Origin: Sambucus nigra
Lineage: Eukaryota; Streptophyta; Magnoliopsida; Dipsacales; Adoxaceae
Reading direction: 5' to 3'
Assembly: GCA_949130495.1 (NCBI GenBank)
Contig: OX422207.1
Span: 713,716,456 to 713,780,455, forward strand
DNA length: 64,000 nt
Both the position numbers and the translations under genes were made by a program. The notes under the pieces are model-generated. The model had not been told where the DNA came from. It saw only the letters and a list, made by a program, of their open reading frames with translations, and made no database searches. Below are positions 10,540 through 21,537 of this stretch, in pieces. Each line of letters opens with the position of its first letter. Position 1 is the stretch's first letter.

Positions 10540-12960
10540 TGTTTCTCGTTACTTGGTGGTTTTTTAGACTTTTTCACATGCAAGTGCTTTCCTTCTTTTG
10601 CGCTATCTCTCTATCATGAATTTATATCCATTTGGCTTCACATCATTTCTTGGATTCTCTTTCACCCTGAGAATAATAATGTTCACCTTATTATTCGTGA
10701 CTATTTTTTTTTCTATTGTTTCATGTGTGACAACAATAGTTTTATTAAGATCCTGTTCTGCTTTCATGAATTCTACCTCCCCTGAATTATTCAAAAGTTC
10801 CCTATTAAAAACATTCTTTTTTAGAGATTCCATTATTTTCTCATTCTTTTTATTGATATTTTCAATATCTTGTTTTGACAAATCAATCTTAACTTAACTA
10901 CATTCTAACTCTCTATTTTACTTGTCAATTATGACATTAAAATTAGTCATATTGTCTGTACTTATTTTCCTCATTGATTAACAATTGCATTTTTTACTTC
11001 TAACATGCCTTCAAATTCTTTCAGCTGACTATTCCTTATTTCTAACGTATTTTTTGCATCTTCTAATAACCTATCCTTTTCTTCCTTTTTTTTTCTTTTC
11101 TCTTTCTAATTCTCTTATTCAATCTTCATACTAACTAATAGAAAATTCAATATAAAGCTTATACTTTTTAAGTCATTCCTTATATTTATATAGGGTTTCC
11201 TTCGACTTATTTACATATGCGTCTTCATGTTCTGTGTTATGATGTTCACTATAGAGAACTTCTTCTTCTAACCTTTCAATTAAGTCATTTTTCTCAGCCA
11301 TTTTAGCTGATCATTTGCAGTTTTTCTCCTCTATTTCTTTCTTCAATTCTCTTAATTTTTTCATAGATCAACATTTATACATTCTTCATTTTTGAAGTTG
11401 TTGATATCAACTTAATTTTGAAATCTAAGTTTATTATTGTCATTTTAAGTGATTTCACTCATTGTTGAGTTTTTCAACTTCCATATTAAGAGCGTTTTTC
11501 AACTCTTTATATTTTATCTCGAGGTATTCAAAATCAACTCCTTTGCTTTCTCTCCCCATCACTTCTGTCAGAATTATCAGATTGTTGAATTTCTTTCTCA
11601 ACCTAGTTTTTAATTGGATATACAAAAAAAGTTCTTCAAAGTCTTTTTTTTGGTTTTCCATTGACAATTCCATTATACCTTTTACATCTTCGGGTATGTA
11701 TACCTCAATAGCAATTTCTATTGTACTCTTACTAATAGCATCACATAATGCTCCTAATGAGTTTGGTGTTAACTCAAAATCATGATCATGGCATGAGCTT
11801 TATTCTTAATCCATTTCAACCTGCCCAATTATGATATTTTTCATCATCATTTACTCCATCATGAGCGTTGTTAGCTTCAGCCCCACCTTCAACTTCAGCA
11901 TGCTTTGATTTTTTTCTCTTTATTTACATAATTCATATTATATTTGTTTACGTATTGTGAATTATTTCACTATGAAATCACACCATGAAATCATATTGCA
12001 AAATCGTAGTGATCAATTCTAATGTTATATTCAAACAGGAAAAATAGAGCTATGAATTACTATAATGATTTATAGTAAAATGTGCTGGATGGAATATGAA
12101 ATTTTAGGGACATGTTTCGGTCGAATAAGGCAAATTCGACCTTCACTATTCATGAATCTATTGTGAATAAGGTCTAGAGACCACTTTAGAAACTGAGGTT
12201 CTTCGGATGAAGATATTTTTTTATGGTATTAGTTTTCTCACATGACCAATATTGAAAATTGCAAACCATATTAGTAAAATTTGGATTTCAAACAATAAAA
12301 TTACAAAATTAACAAATGCATGTAATTTCATACCATTAACGCATGTAAGAATCCTTTCACTCTTTCAATGATGCTATGATACAATTGGTTCCATTATAAA
12401 ATCAATCATCTCCTTTGCCTAATTGTAAATTTTTATTTTACTAAGGTGAGTTAAGTAGCTAACAAATCCCCATCCAATTGTTATTCCTAATCTTGCAAAC
12501 AAGACAGTTTCTATCGGTTAAGTTGTTAACTACCTGACAACATCCTCAATGTCGTCTTTTACAGTGGAATTGATTTGCTCTTCAATATTCTTCTTGAGTT
12601 CTGGTTACGTTATCCTTTGCTCAATTATAAAACATATATTTAATAATTCATTATCTTTTAATTTGGGTTGATATTTGCAATCCTTCATACCCTATTTTCC
12701 ACAATCAATCCCTTTTATTTTATCCTTATGTGTCTGAATTAACTAACATATGTCTTCATTATACTTCTTTACTGATACAACTATTTCTCTTCCCTCACAT
12801 ATCGCTTTGAAAATATGATGGAATGGTGTTTTTTGTAGAGTATATTTGTGTTCATTGGTAAGATTTAGCTTGTTCATAACTGTTATTATTTCAACTAATG
12901 TTGAACACTAGACATGTTTAAGCTTTTTTCTTCCTTGAATCTTCTGATTTTCCTCCGTTG
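10540..12960 (-). pseudogene. Degenerate minus-strand transposon ORF with coiled coil
   Basis: Text read on the minus strand looks protein-like but broken. The 5' part (12950-12400) has stretches such as MNKLNLTNEHKYTLQ and GITIGWGFVSYLTHL, reminiscent of the N-terminal region of plant transposon genes associated with Ulp1-type proteases (DUF1985-like); this is by eye. The 3' part gives an acidic region (about 11900-11800), a lysine- and glutamate-rich coiled coil (11785-11455; 10881-10603) and a basic tail near 10560. Several stops and frame changes separate the parts, and no protease domain is visible. It lies between clusters of short palindromic motifs, as expected for a CACTA- or Mutator-like element with a captured accessory gene. 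The family call is tentative. Confidence 0.4.
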
Positions 12961-13402
12961 TTACATACTATTTCACACCATTATAGTTGGCGTGTAATTC
13001 GATATTTCATACTATTATTTTTCATTTCATTTAGCAGTGCAATTCGAACTGTAATAAAGTCATTTCGCTTTGACTAACATTTACATGTTTGAATGATAGT
13101 TCGTATTGCGGTTTCACACTACTATATATCATTGAGAATTAAAAAAGACAGTAAAAAAATTGTATTATAATATATTATATTTCCTAGATTTAAATATAAA
13201 TATAAATCCAATTTCATGAGAATGACTGATTTTACGAACATTATTATATTATAAATGTATTAAATGAATTCTTACATATACCTGAGTGTCATTTCAAATA
13301 AAAAAATAATGACAAATAATTTAATTACTGAACTTATAGAGTATGAGATTTTATATTATAAACTGGTGGTTTCTCTGACGAATCTACTTTAGAGTTAGCG
13401 TA
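12961..13402. other. AT-rich flank with subterminal-type motifs
   Basis: Non-coding. 12966-13140 has repeated forms of TTTCACAC and AGTGCAATTCGAA like those at 10010-10230. The last bases before Copia-N are GCGTA; the other flank (47411) begins GTATA, so any target-site duplication there has decayed. Confidence 0.4.
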
Positions 13403-14463
13403 TGTAAGCACAAATTTCTAATTTGTCAATTTATTTTTAATTGGCTTAATTCCGAAAAAAAATAAATTGAGTCTAGACTAGCTATTAATTCAAGAATATT
13501 TAAGTATACATAGATTCAAGATTGAAGGAGTTGCAATTTAAAGTCATGAAGAACAAATCAATTCAAGTTGAAATTTCACACTATGTTTGTTCTAAGATCA
13601 CACATGTATGAATAATCAAAGGAATATGTGATTTACAATTTTGTTTAAATACAGGATGAATTAATTATTTTTTTCTAATGGGAATCATAATTAAAGTTTT
13701 GCAAAACATTTTTATTATATCTGAGCAAAATTATTTTCAAAATATTCGAGGATAAAGTTTAAATGGGACATTTGTTCACTTTCATTCAAATGATAGTTAA
13801 AGTCGTTCTAATGACAACGCTTGTTGTTCAAACGACATCGTTTGTCGCTCGAACGAGAACCACCTCGAATTGTGTGTTTCGGTTTTCTTGGACTCTGTTT
13901 TTCTCAGTTATAAGAACAACTATGTACAGACGTTTTTCACAGAGATGAACAGTTCTAAAAATTCCCATTCTGTTTAGTTTCATCCAGAGTTTATTGAAGA
14001 TCCAATGTACATAATTCCAAAGGTTTGCGATCTTGAACACATACACTTGAAGAAAATTGCTGACTGAGGTCATTGGGAGTGCTTGAGGGTATTCCTTGTT
14101 GAAGATTGGACTGAGGTCTTTGAGATTCGCTGCGTGTGGATCTTTGCTGAAAATAGATATGCGTGTTCTTGAGGAGTAGTTGCGGTTGTTCCTTTGCGAA
14201 CGATATCGATCGACACCTGGGGGTATTCGTGTGTTAAAAATCTATTTCATTGTAATCCATTGTAAGTTGCGATTTACTAATTATAATGAAATAAAAGGTT
14301 TTTCCCTTCGGGGATTTTTTCTTGAAATTATTTCTTTTACCGTATGCTTTAATTGTTTGATGGATCAAATCATTTAGATGCATGTTTAGGGTTTGAGAAG
14401 ATAAAATTGGAAATAAATGATTAAGTCGTTTTTACCTAAAGCACTTGTTAAAGGGACTCTTCA
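13403..14463 (+). repeat. Copia-N 5' LTR (1061 bp)
   Basis: It begins TGTAAGCACAAATTTC and ends GGGACTCTTCA; the same ends are at 46353 and 47410. It contains a cluster of related short motifs (GTCGTTC, TCAAACGACA, CTCGAACGAGAAC) at 13803-13862. ORFs inside are chance. Confidence 0.9.
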
Positions 14464-14466
14464 AAT

Positions 14467-14478
14467 TGGTATCAGATC
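14467..14478 (+). other. Copia-N primer binding site
   Basis: TGGTATCAGATC starts three bases after the LTR and matches the 3' end of initiator tRNA-Met at the first 10 or so positions (usual site TGGTATCAGAGC). Confidence 0.75.
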
Positions 14479-14522
14479 TTGTTGCACTATTTTATTATGT
14501 TTGTGATCCCGTGACTTTAGGT

Positions 14523-15534
14523 ATGGCTTTCGATAATTTTGATGATTTTAAAACTCACATGTTTGGAACTTCTAATTTGAAATATTGCATGAAGTCTGCT
14601 CTTAAATTTTTAAAAAAAAAGGAGAATTGTGAGAAGTGTCGTTACTGCGAAAGGTACGACGATAAGTTACATGAGTGCCCCACTAAACTTAGGGAGAATT
14701 TTAATAAACTGTTAAATCATGTTTCTACCCTTAGTGTGTGTGACCCTGAAGAAGATAATTTTTATGCAGCTAAGCGAGATCATCCCACCCTTGTGGCTAA
14801 TCATGTAGGTGATGTCGACATACTTCTGCATCATTCTTCCACAGTCATAGGTTATGATACCCTAGAAAGTGAGGGTGAGGTGAGTGATGATGAGAGTGAG
14901 GATAAGAGAGGCTTGCAAACCGCATTAAATGAGTTATATAAAGAAACCTTGAAAGATAAGAAGGCAAATTCAAAGTTAGAAACGAGATTGAAAGAATGTA
15001 CAATTGAAAATAATAGTTTCAATACATTAATTGAGCAACTTAGGGTGCGTGAGAAGAAAATTCGAGATAGGCTAGAATATGTCGAGGGTGAGAAAGATAG
15101 TCTTCGAGGGTTGGTGGAGGCTATGAAAAAAGAATTACTTGAGTTTGAGGATTCTAGGCATTTTCTTGAGTCAATGATAGTTTAACTTGAAAAAACTTTG
15201 AGAGATTCGAGTCAGGTTATATTTGATTTGGAATCTAGGTTCGAGAAGTTAGCCAAAATTTTGGGAACCGTCCAAATCAAGGATAATAAATATGGTATTG
15301 GCTTCGATAAACATATTCCACTCATTCACAAAGGTAACAACAGGCTTACTAGAACCACCCAGGGTTGTTAGGAAAGAGCCACCGAAGAACGTTAAATTTA
15401 ATCATCCCGTAGCAAACACTCACCGCCGTATCTACACTTTAACTCATTGCAGTAGGAGAGGTTATCTTAGGCGTTTTTGCTATGATCTTAAGCAAGTTCT
15501 TAGAAAGTCAAAGAATTCGGTTGTTCCTATTTAA
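14523..15534 (+). pseudogene. Copia-N gag-like protein with long coiled coil and zinc-knuckle remnant
   Basis: The likely start is the ATG at 14523, 45 bp after the primer site; an in-frame ATG at 14445 lies inside the LTR and is less likely. Residues 1-80 hold a cysteine cluster (CEKCRYCERYDDKLHEC). After an acidic segment (ESEGEVSDDESED) comes a long coiled coil of charged heptads. A TAA at 15183-15185 interrupts the frame, but it continues in frame to about 15350 (KYGIGFDK). After a frameshift, 15340-15534 gives HCSRRGYLRRFCYDL, a decayed CCHC-type knuckle, and TWVRK follows near 15560. A coiled-coil gag with a CCHC knuckle and WVRK motif is typical of copia elements of the SIRE/Maximus kind. 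The lineage call is by resemblance. Confidence 0.55.
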
Positions 15535-15940
15535 AAATCCCCCACTCGTCATTTCACACCGACATGGGTTAGAAAATTAGATTTAGAGGTGTTAGGGATT
15601 GGACTTGGTGATATGCGTGTCATTTCATGTGGATCTCCACATGTCTCATGTTTCTACTTAGCGTGTTTGTCGGTTTGTCATACTCTAGTTTATCTTTGCG
15701 ATATATTCTTTCTCTAGAGTTATGACGTTTATCTTGTTATCATTTTGAATCTATTTAAAAATACAAAAAGATTTTTTTAGCATTTTTAAAAAATATAAAA
15801 ATATTTTTTGTTTTTAAGTCTTGTATTTTCATGCTTAATATGTCATGTTGGTGTGTTTAGACCCCCCATCACTTCATTATCTATGTGGCTAGGGCATATG
15901 GTCATAATTATTAATGCGTTGAATGATCTTAACCATTGTC
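15535..15940. other. Copia-N non-coding segment left of the Tekay-D insertion
   Basis: A short run of gag-like codons at the start, then AT-rich sequence with no recognisable pol. The last five bases, TTGTC (15936-15940), are the target site of Tekay-D and are repeated at 25063-25067. Confidence 0.6.
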
Positions 15941-16396
15941 AGTAATACCCCATAATTTTAAACGACTTTTAAAATGGGTTATATTTTAAATTAATGGATT
16001 AATTGGATTTTATTATTAATTCATTCATTCGAGTTTTATCCGGACGGTGGATATTAAAATGGATGATTCTGAATATTACTTAAAGATATTTAGGTAATAT
16101 ATTAATGTGATGTCATTGATATGATGGTGTGATATAATTTCGGTAATTTGGATTTTTAGTCAGACGCGGTATGGAACGTGTCGGGACTAATTTATTAAAT
16201 TAAAAAGGAAATTTATTTTCTATCGACCTTATAGTCATTTTGACGGCGTCGTTGCGTCCGGAAGGTTCGAAATAGTCAGAAAAGTCTATTTGGATGTTAA
16301 TTTTGAGTCTCGGGTCATTTGGAAATGAATAAACAACCCGAAAGGGCATTTGGTCATTTTTCTAAGGGGGATGAATAGTGATTTCGGATTTTGTAC

Positions 16397-16406
16397 TATT
16401 ATAAGT
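16397..16406 (+). promoter_or_regulatory. Possible TATA box of the Tekay-D LTR
   Basis: TATTATAAGT, identical in both LTRs (second copy about 21996-22005), is followed about 40 bp later by a pyrimidine-rich CTCCTCTACACAAAA that could hold a start site. Confidence 0.35.
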
Positions 16407-17079
16407 ATTAGTAGATTAAGTGTATGGGGGTTACTCATCTCCTCTACACAAAATAGAGAAGTCATCTTCCTAGAGAGAGTGAAAGGGTGCTTGGGAAGGG
16501 AAAAGCCTACTTGGGAAGGAGAAGAACAAGAACCAAGGTTCACCACCACCAACCAACATCGGAGTTTGATCGAAGAAAGGACAACCAACTGAGATATACT
16601 ACACCAAAGGATCAGACCTTCAGTAAAGGCAAGTGTTTGATAATTGCAACTTAAGTTCGTATATTGTCCATGTTAGAAAATTATGAAAAGAGATGATTTT
16701 TCTTGTTTGGAAGACATAATGGAGTTGTTATATGGATTTATAGAAACTGAAATAATATGGGAAGTAAACTTATATTGTAGGATGATATTAATCCACGAAA
16801 TGATCATGAATATGTTGAAGAAAAATCTGAAAAACCATTGTAGTGTTCTTGAAGTTAATATGTTGATGATTTTCTGGAAATAAGGAGAGAAACATGCTTT
16901 TAATCCAATCCCGTGATGATTCTAGGATGATTAGAGTATTGGAAATCGTTCACATATGTTGATATATCATGTAGAAATAATTATAACTCATTTTGGAGGT
17001 TAATATGAAGGTTTGAATGAGTAAAAATGGTGAAACCCGTAGTTGTAGAAAATGCAGAAAACCAGGCTTGGACCTGAGG

Positions 17080-17122
17080 GATCGATCGATCGACCCCTGC
17101 CTTCGATCGATCGACCTCCCCA
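17080..17122. repeat. Palindromic GATC array in the LTR
   Basis: Two blocks, GGATCGATCGATCGACC and TTCGATCGATCGACC, 10 bases apart; each is self-complementary. The other LTR has the same pair at about 22676-22718 with one change in the second block. Confidence 0.85.
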
Positions 17123-18411
17123 AAATATGTAAAGTTGTTTCTTTTTAAATGTTGATTCTTATCCCAAACCTTTTGTGGATCTTTGGTGATTATTATTTGG
17201 ATATTATGAGACTTAGAAAATATCATTAAACCTTTGATAAGATTTGAATTAATTTAATTTGGATTCAAGTGATTAAAATGATGAAAATTATATTAAATGG
17301 AATTTTGATTGCTAGATTCATTTGTTAAATTCTAAATGACGATGTATGAGAATTAAAGATAGGACCAGTAGGGGTGATTTAATATAACACCTGGGTATCC
17401 TTAAGTTTACAAGAGGGTTTAATCCTAAGTGAAAGAAGATGTGTTTATAAGAGATTTGAAACTATCGATTTTAACCTTAATTAAAAGGAGAGCTAAACGC
17501 GTAGTAATTCGGGAGAAATGATGTTATGGACCAGTAGGATATTAGTGAATTCTTACTGAATATATGTTGAGGAAAAACCTATTTGAATCATATGTATTGA
17601 GTGAGGGTAGCCTTGGGTTACAATTTGAACATCAAGGACTGAGTTTAAGCTCAATATTATTTTCGCAAGGACGGAATGTAATACAAGAGCGTAGTGGTGT
17701 GTCTCCTGGATAGAGATGGGAGTTTAGAACACATTTGGTTGAAAGAAGGTATGAGGTTATCCCGATCGCATAGTTGAAGTTATCAGACCTCCTCGATCGA
17801 CAAAGTTAAGTAGTAGTGTATTGGAGGGGTTCCTTGTTTGGATTTCGCTTTGCGAGACGCTCCGCGCATGAACCTTAACGACGTCGGGAGTGGAGAGATG
17901 TTATAGGATGCGAGGATAATTAAATTATGAAGTAAAGATATGATATGTTAATACGTGGGATTTAAAAGGGATATAATGTTACGTATGGGATATATCTTAG
18001 GGTAGTGATATTACCTTATTGATATTATATTATAGGTATGATAATACTTATTGGATTGATTGATGATTTATGTGTATGACATACCTAGCTTACTTGCTAT
18101 CGGTGGGAGGTTTGCGCGTGAGGGAAGTCATATCCTGATGAATCCATGGGATCTTTGATTTGTCGCTCGAGAACATAGGTCTATGAAAGACTTATCGGGG
18201 AGTTGATAAGTCCGCTGATTGTGGGTACGTAGGTATGTGCGTGACCCATGGGTATGAGAACAATGTTCACCTCCAATTTGTTTGTTGTTTTTTGTGGTTC
18301 GTGGAATCTTACCGAACCTTTAGTTCCCTATTCGGCGACCTGCGATGATGGGACATGATAGCAGAGTAATGCATTGCACCGCAGCTGTGACTCGGGGTGC
18401 CGTATTATATA

Positions 18412-18451
<40 letters not shown>

Positions 18452-18579
18452 GGATTAAATGATTAAATGGATATATTGTGGTTAAATCTATCTACAGTGA
18501 TAATTGTAGATAACGGTGAATAGAGAAAGATAATGGAATTAAGTTAATGAATGTTTATGCTTATAGAATTGAAAAGCTT

Positions 18580-18690
18580 AACTCATGTTAATGAGAAAAG
18601 ATTCATATTAATGAGTAATGACTCATGTTAATGAGAAACGAATCATATTAATGAGTAATGATTCATGTTAATGAGAAACTAATCATATAA
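18580..18690. repeat. 40-bp tandem repeat in the LTR
   Basis: Nearly three units alternate CTCATGTTAATGAGAAA and TTCATATTAATGAGTAATG. Each half contains the small palindrome CTCATGTTAATGAG or its variant. The second LTR has it at about 24155-24270. Confidence 0.85.
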
Positions 18691-19489
18691 AGGAGAAATG
18701 TAAATGAATGATAATGTGACGTATGGTATGGGACATACGGGGATTATGATATGGGAATGGAATTATAATATGGAGACTAGAAAAGAGGAACCATTAACAA
18801 CGAGGTTAATAGGAAACGTTAAGTGTGTACTCTAGTTGAGAGGTGAGAATAGCAAGTGAGAGTTGGATCTAACATGTACATAATAAATGCTTTATTGCAC
18901 TTGTTAAATACTTGCTGTTTTAAAAATCATCTACACATTCGGGCTCTGACCCGTTTCCTTGCATATTTTCTCTTCTATTGTATCTCTATATCAGGTGTCC
19001 AGCAACAGGGACGCCAACCTTAGCGGATTATGTTGAACTATGGAGCTATGGAGTTTTTGCTTAGACGCCTTTCATCTTTTGATTCACAGTATTCTTAGTT
19101 AGGGCATGTCGCCCAAAGATTTCAGTTATCATTTTCTGTCGGAGTCAAATACTATTGTATTCGGTACTTTTTAATACATTTAACATTGTTGGGATTATTG
19201 TAAAGGATTTATATTATTTGGGAATGTTTATTCCAGTTGCATTTAAATTCTTTTGAGTTATTTATTGTGTTATCTGTGTTGTAGAATAAAATGTGTAGTG
19301 TTATTCTTAAAATGAAAATGGATTTTTGATAAATTAAAATTTGGAAAGTTTTTAATACCATCTTAATTGAGTATTGGGTGAGTTGTAAATGTTTTCGACA
19401 GTGATGCTAAGAATGAGCCAACTGTATATTTTGTTTTAATTTGGTATGGGACTGGCCACCCGGTATTTAATTAGGCGGGGTGTTACAGG

Positions 19490-19507
19490 TGGTATCAGAG
19501 CATCAGG
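19490..19507 (+). other. Tekay-D primer binding site
   Basis: TGGTATCAGAGC begins two bases after the LTR end and is complementary to the 3' end of initiator tRNA-Met, the usual primer of chromoviruses. Confidence 0.85.
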
Positions 19508-19663
19508 TTCTAGTGTCCTTTAGGATCTGTACGGCTTACTGTGTTTTCAGTTTAGCGTTCTTTGATGTAGAGCCCTATGCGTAGGATTATTTCTTTTCTA
19601 TTTACGCGTACAAACTTCAGTTATTTTGAGATATCAAATAGTGATAGTGTTCTCTCGTTTCAG

Positions 19664-20320
19664 ATGCCTCCTCGACGTGTATCTCAGCCTGCCCCAGCTC
19701 AGGGTACGATGACTGGGGCCGAAGTAGCTGCAATTATCGCTCAGGCAGTCAATGCTGTTGTAGCTGCTGTTCAGCAGGCTTCCACACCGACACCGATTGT
19801 GCCACCCGTGCAAGGGCAAGTGTTTCCTACTACATGGGAACGAGCGAGGGATGCCTTTCAGAAAGCGCACCCACCTGAATTTCAGGGAGGATCAGATGTT
19901 ATGACTGCTAGCCAATGGAAGAAAGATATCCAACGGCACTTGAGAATGATTGAATGCAGTGAGGTTCAACGTCAAATACTAGCCACATTCAAGCTAGTAG
20001 GGGCAGCTTTGCAATGGTGGGAAGCTACGACCACTATGGAAGAGAGGGACACAATGACTATCCAAGACTTTTGGATACGGTTTGATGGGAAGTATTTTCC
20101 TTCCACCATCCAGACAGAGATGAGGCGGAAGCTACTTGATTTGAAACAGGGAGAGAAAACTGTGGCGGAATATGAGGAAGGGTTTACGAGATTAACTAAT
20201 TTGGTACCAGCTGAAGTACCTACTGAGGAGAGGAGAGTCCTAATGTTCACTGATGGGTTGAACTATAAAATTCGACTACATTTATTGGGGAATCTTTCAT
20301 TACGTAAATATGGAAAATGA
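19664..20320 (+). CDS. Tekay-D gag (truncated chromovirus capsid protein)
   Basis: The start is taken at MPPRR (19664), the usual N-terminus of chromovirus gag; an upstream in-frame ATG at 19577 has no family support. The 218-aa product has an alanine-rich N-terminal part and a Retrotrans_gag domain over roughly residues 60-200, with FQKAHPPEFQGG, ALQWWEATT, FDGKYFPSTIQTEMRRKL and MFTDGLNYKIRLHL. It would form the capsid shell. It ends soon after the capsid domain (LRKYGK), so the CCHC zinc knuckle and the whole of pol are absent. The frame is open without stops, unlike the other gag genes here, in keeping with a young element. Confidence 0.85.
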   Translation: MPPRRVSQPAPAQGTMTGAEVAAIIAQAVNAVVAAVQQASTPTPIVPPVQGQVFPTTWERARDAFQKAHPPEFQGGSDVMTASQWKKDIQRHLRMIECSEVQRQILATFKLVGAALQWWEATTTMEERDTMTIQDFWIRFDGKYFPSTIQTEMRRKLLDLKQGEKTVAEYEEGFTRLTNLVPAEVPTEERRVLMFTDGLNYKIRLHLLGNLSLRKYGK

Positions 20321-21522
20321 GGGCCATTGGGCGGATAGCGGAGATCGTACTTAGGAGGTTATGAAGTATGTTCGAGTATGATGACCGTAGTCTAGGTCAC
20401 CCCTATTATGGAAAAAAAATTGAGGAGAGTCATCAGTAGAAGTTCTTGAAATGCGTGAATTGTGTATGTTCCCTAACGAAGACAATATATTGAAAGGCTT
20501 GGGTATATAGTGGAGTGTGGTTAACTAGAACTGAAAATTTGGGGTAAAATTTTTCTTGACTCATCGGAGCAAATTTATAATATTGGGATTCAACAACCAT
20601 CACCCACAAATGAGGGTATGTTTCCTATCTAAGGAAGTATGAGGCGTATTGATTTTTGTAGTGATGGATATTGTGTGGGCAAAAGGGTTGTTAAACTTAG
20701 CCTATGGCATCGTTATTTACGTAGACTCACTGAGGGGTGTGGGACACCTATATATATTACTTGTTATCACGTGGGTTTGATTTTTATGGGATTACTTACC
20801 TTGGGCATGTTCGAGCGTGATGTGACTATCGGCATGCATTGACTTGTGGTATATGAGAGCATATGTCTGCATCTTGTCTTCTATAAGAGAGTATATGCGT
20901 AGACTCTATTTGAAATCGATAAAACCTAATTTTTGTTTTAAATAGATAAACCTGATATTTTTTTTAAAACCAAATTTTTATATATTATTGACTAAGGACC
21001 TTAGGAGTTTCGATGACCGACTACTTTAGGAAGTAGTGTATCAGGGTGGTTCCTTGTTTGGATTTCGCTTGCGAGACACCCCACGCATGAAACTAATAAC
21101 CGTTGGGAGTCAAAATAAGTTAGGTCTTTGGGAAATGAGTTTATAACCTTTACGAAACTTTTAATATTGAAAGCGGTACGAGAGGGTGTATGGGCGCCCT
21201 GGATGATTGAATTGTAATATTTTTCATAATTGTGAAAAAGGTAAGTAGTTGAGGCTTCGGGATTTATTTGTTCAATACGAGAGGATCATTTATTTTTCCC
21301 AAAGTTTGTCACGAGGACGGTATAGGGAAGATTAGGTAAAGTCTAAATTTGATTTAGTTGAAACTATATGGTGAGGCTTGGCGTATAACATCGATAGGGA
21401 TTTTGTTAATGTACTGTTTGGGCGGTACATCTTCGATTTTTTTTTTGCGATGTGAGATTTATACTCGAAGTTGACCTTACCAGTATGACTTATATTCCTG
21501 AATTTCGGGACGAAATTCTGTT
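20321..21522 (+). other. Tekay-D internal non-coding region
   Basis: No pol domain is visible. A stretch at about 21025-21115 (GGTTCCTTGTTTGGATTTCG, then CGAGACACC and CGCATGAA) resembles the element's own LTR at about 17800-17890. The last 40 bp before the tract resemble the end of a chromovirus pol frame. The ORF at 20639-20842 has no recognisable features. Confidence 0.7.
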
Positions 21523-21537
21523 ATAAGGGGGGAAGTA
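21523..21537 (+). other. Tekay-D polypurine tract
   Basis: TATAAGGGGGGAAGTA lies directly before the LTR start TGTAATACCCC. Confidence 0.85.

Larger units (their letters stand above)
15941..19487 (+). repeat. Tekay-D 5' LTR (3547 bp)
   Basis: It starts AGTAATACCCC (TG mutated to AG; the 3' copy has TGTAATACCCC) and ends GGGTGTTACA. Inside are a GATCGATCGATCGACC palindrome pair (17080-17122), a 40-bp tandem repeat (18580-18690), a TA microsatellite (18415-18449) and the block CATTCGGGCTCTGACCCG (18938-18955). A TATA-like TATTATAAGT lies at 16397-16406. Identical 66-aa ORFs in both LTRs (16683 and 22279) are chance ORFs kept by LTR identity. Confidence 0.93.

Noticed and set aside
13398..13402. 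Target-site duplication of Copia-N (GCGTA versus GTATA)
   Set aside because: Only three of five bases agree, so it is not claimed.
16683..16883. 66-codon ORF repeated identically at 22279-22479
   Set aside because: It is preserved because the two Tekay-D LTRs are young duplicates. It has no domain, start context or codon pattern.
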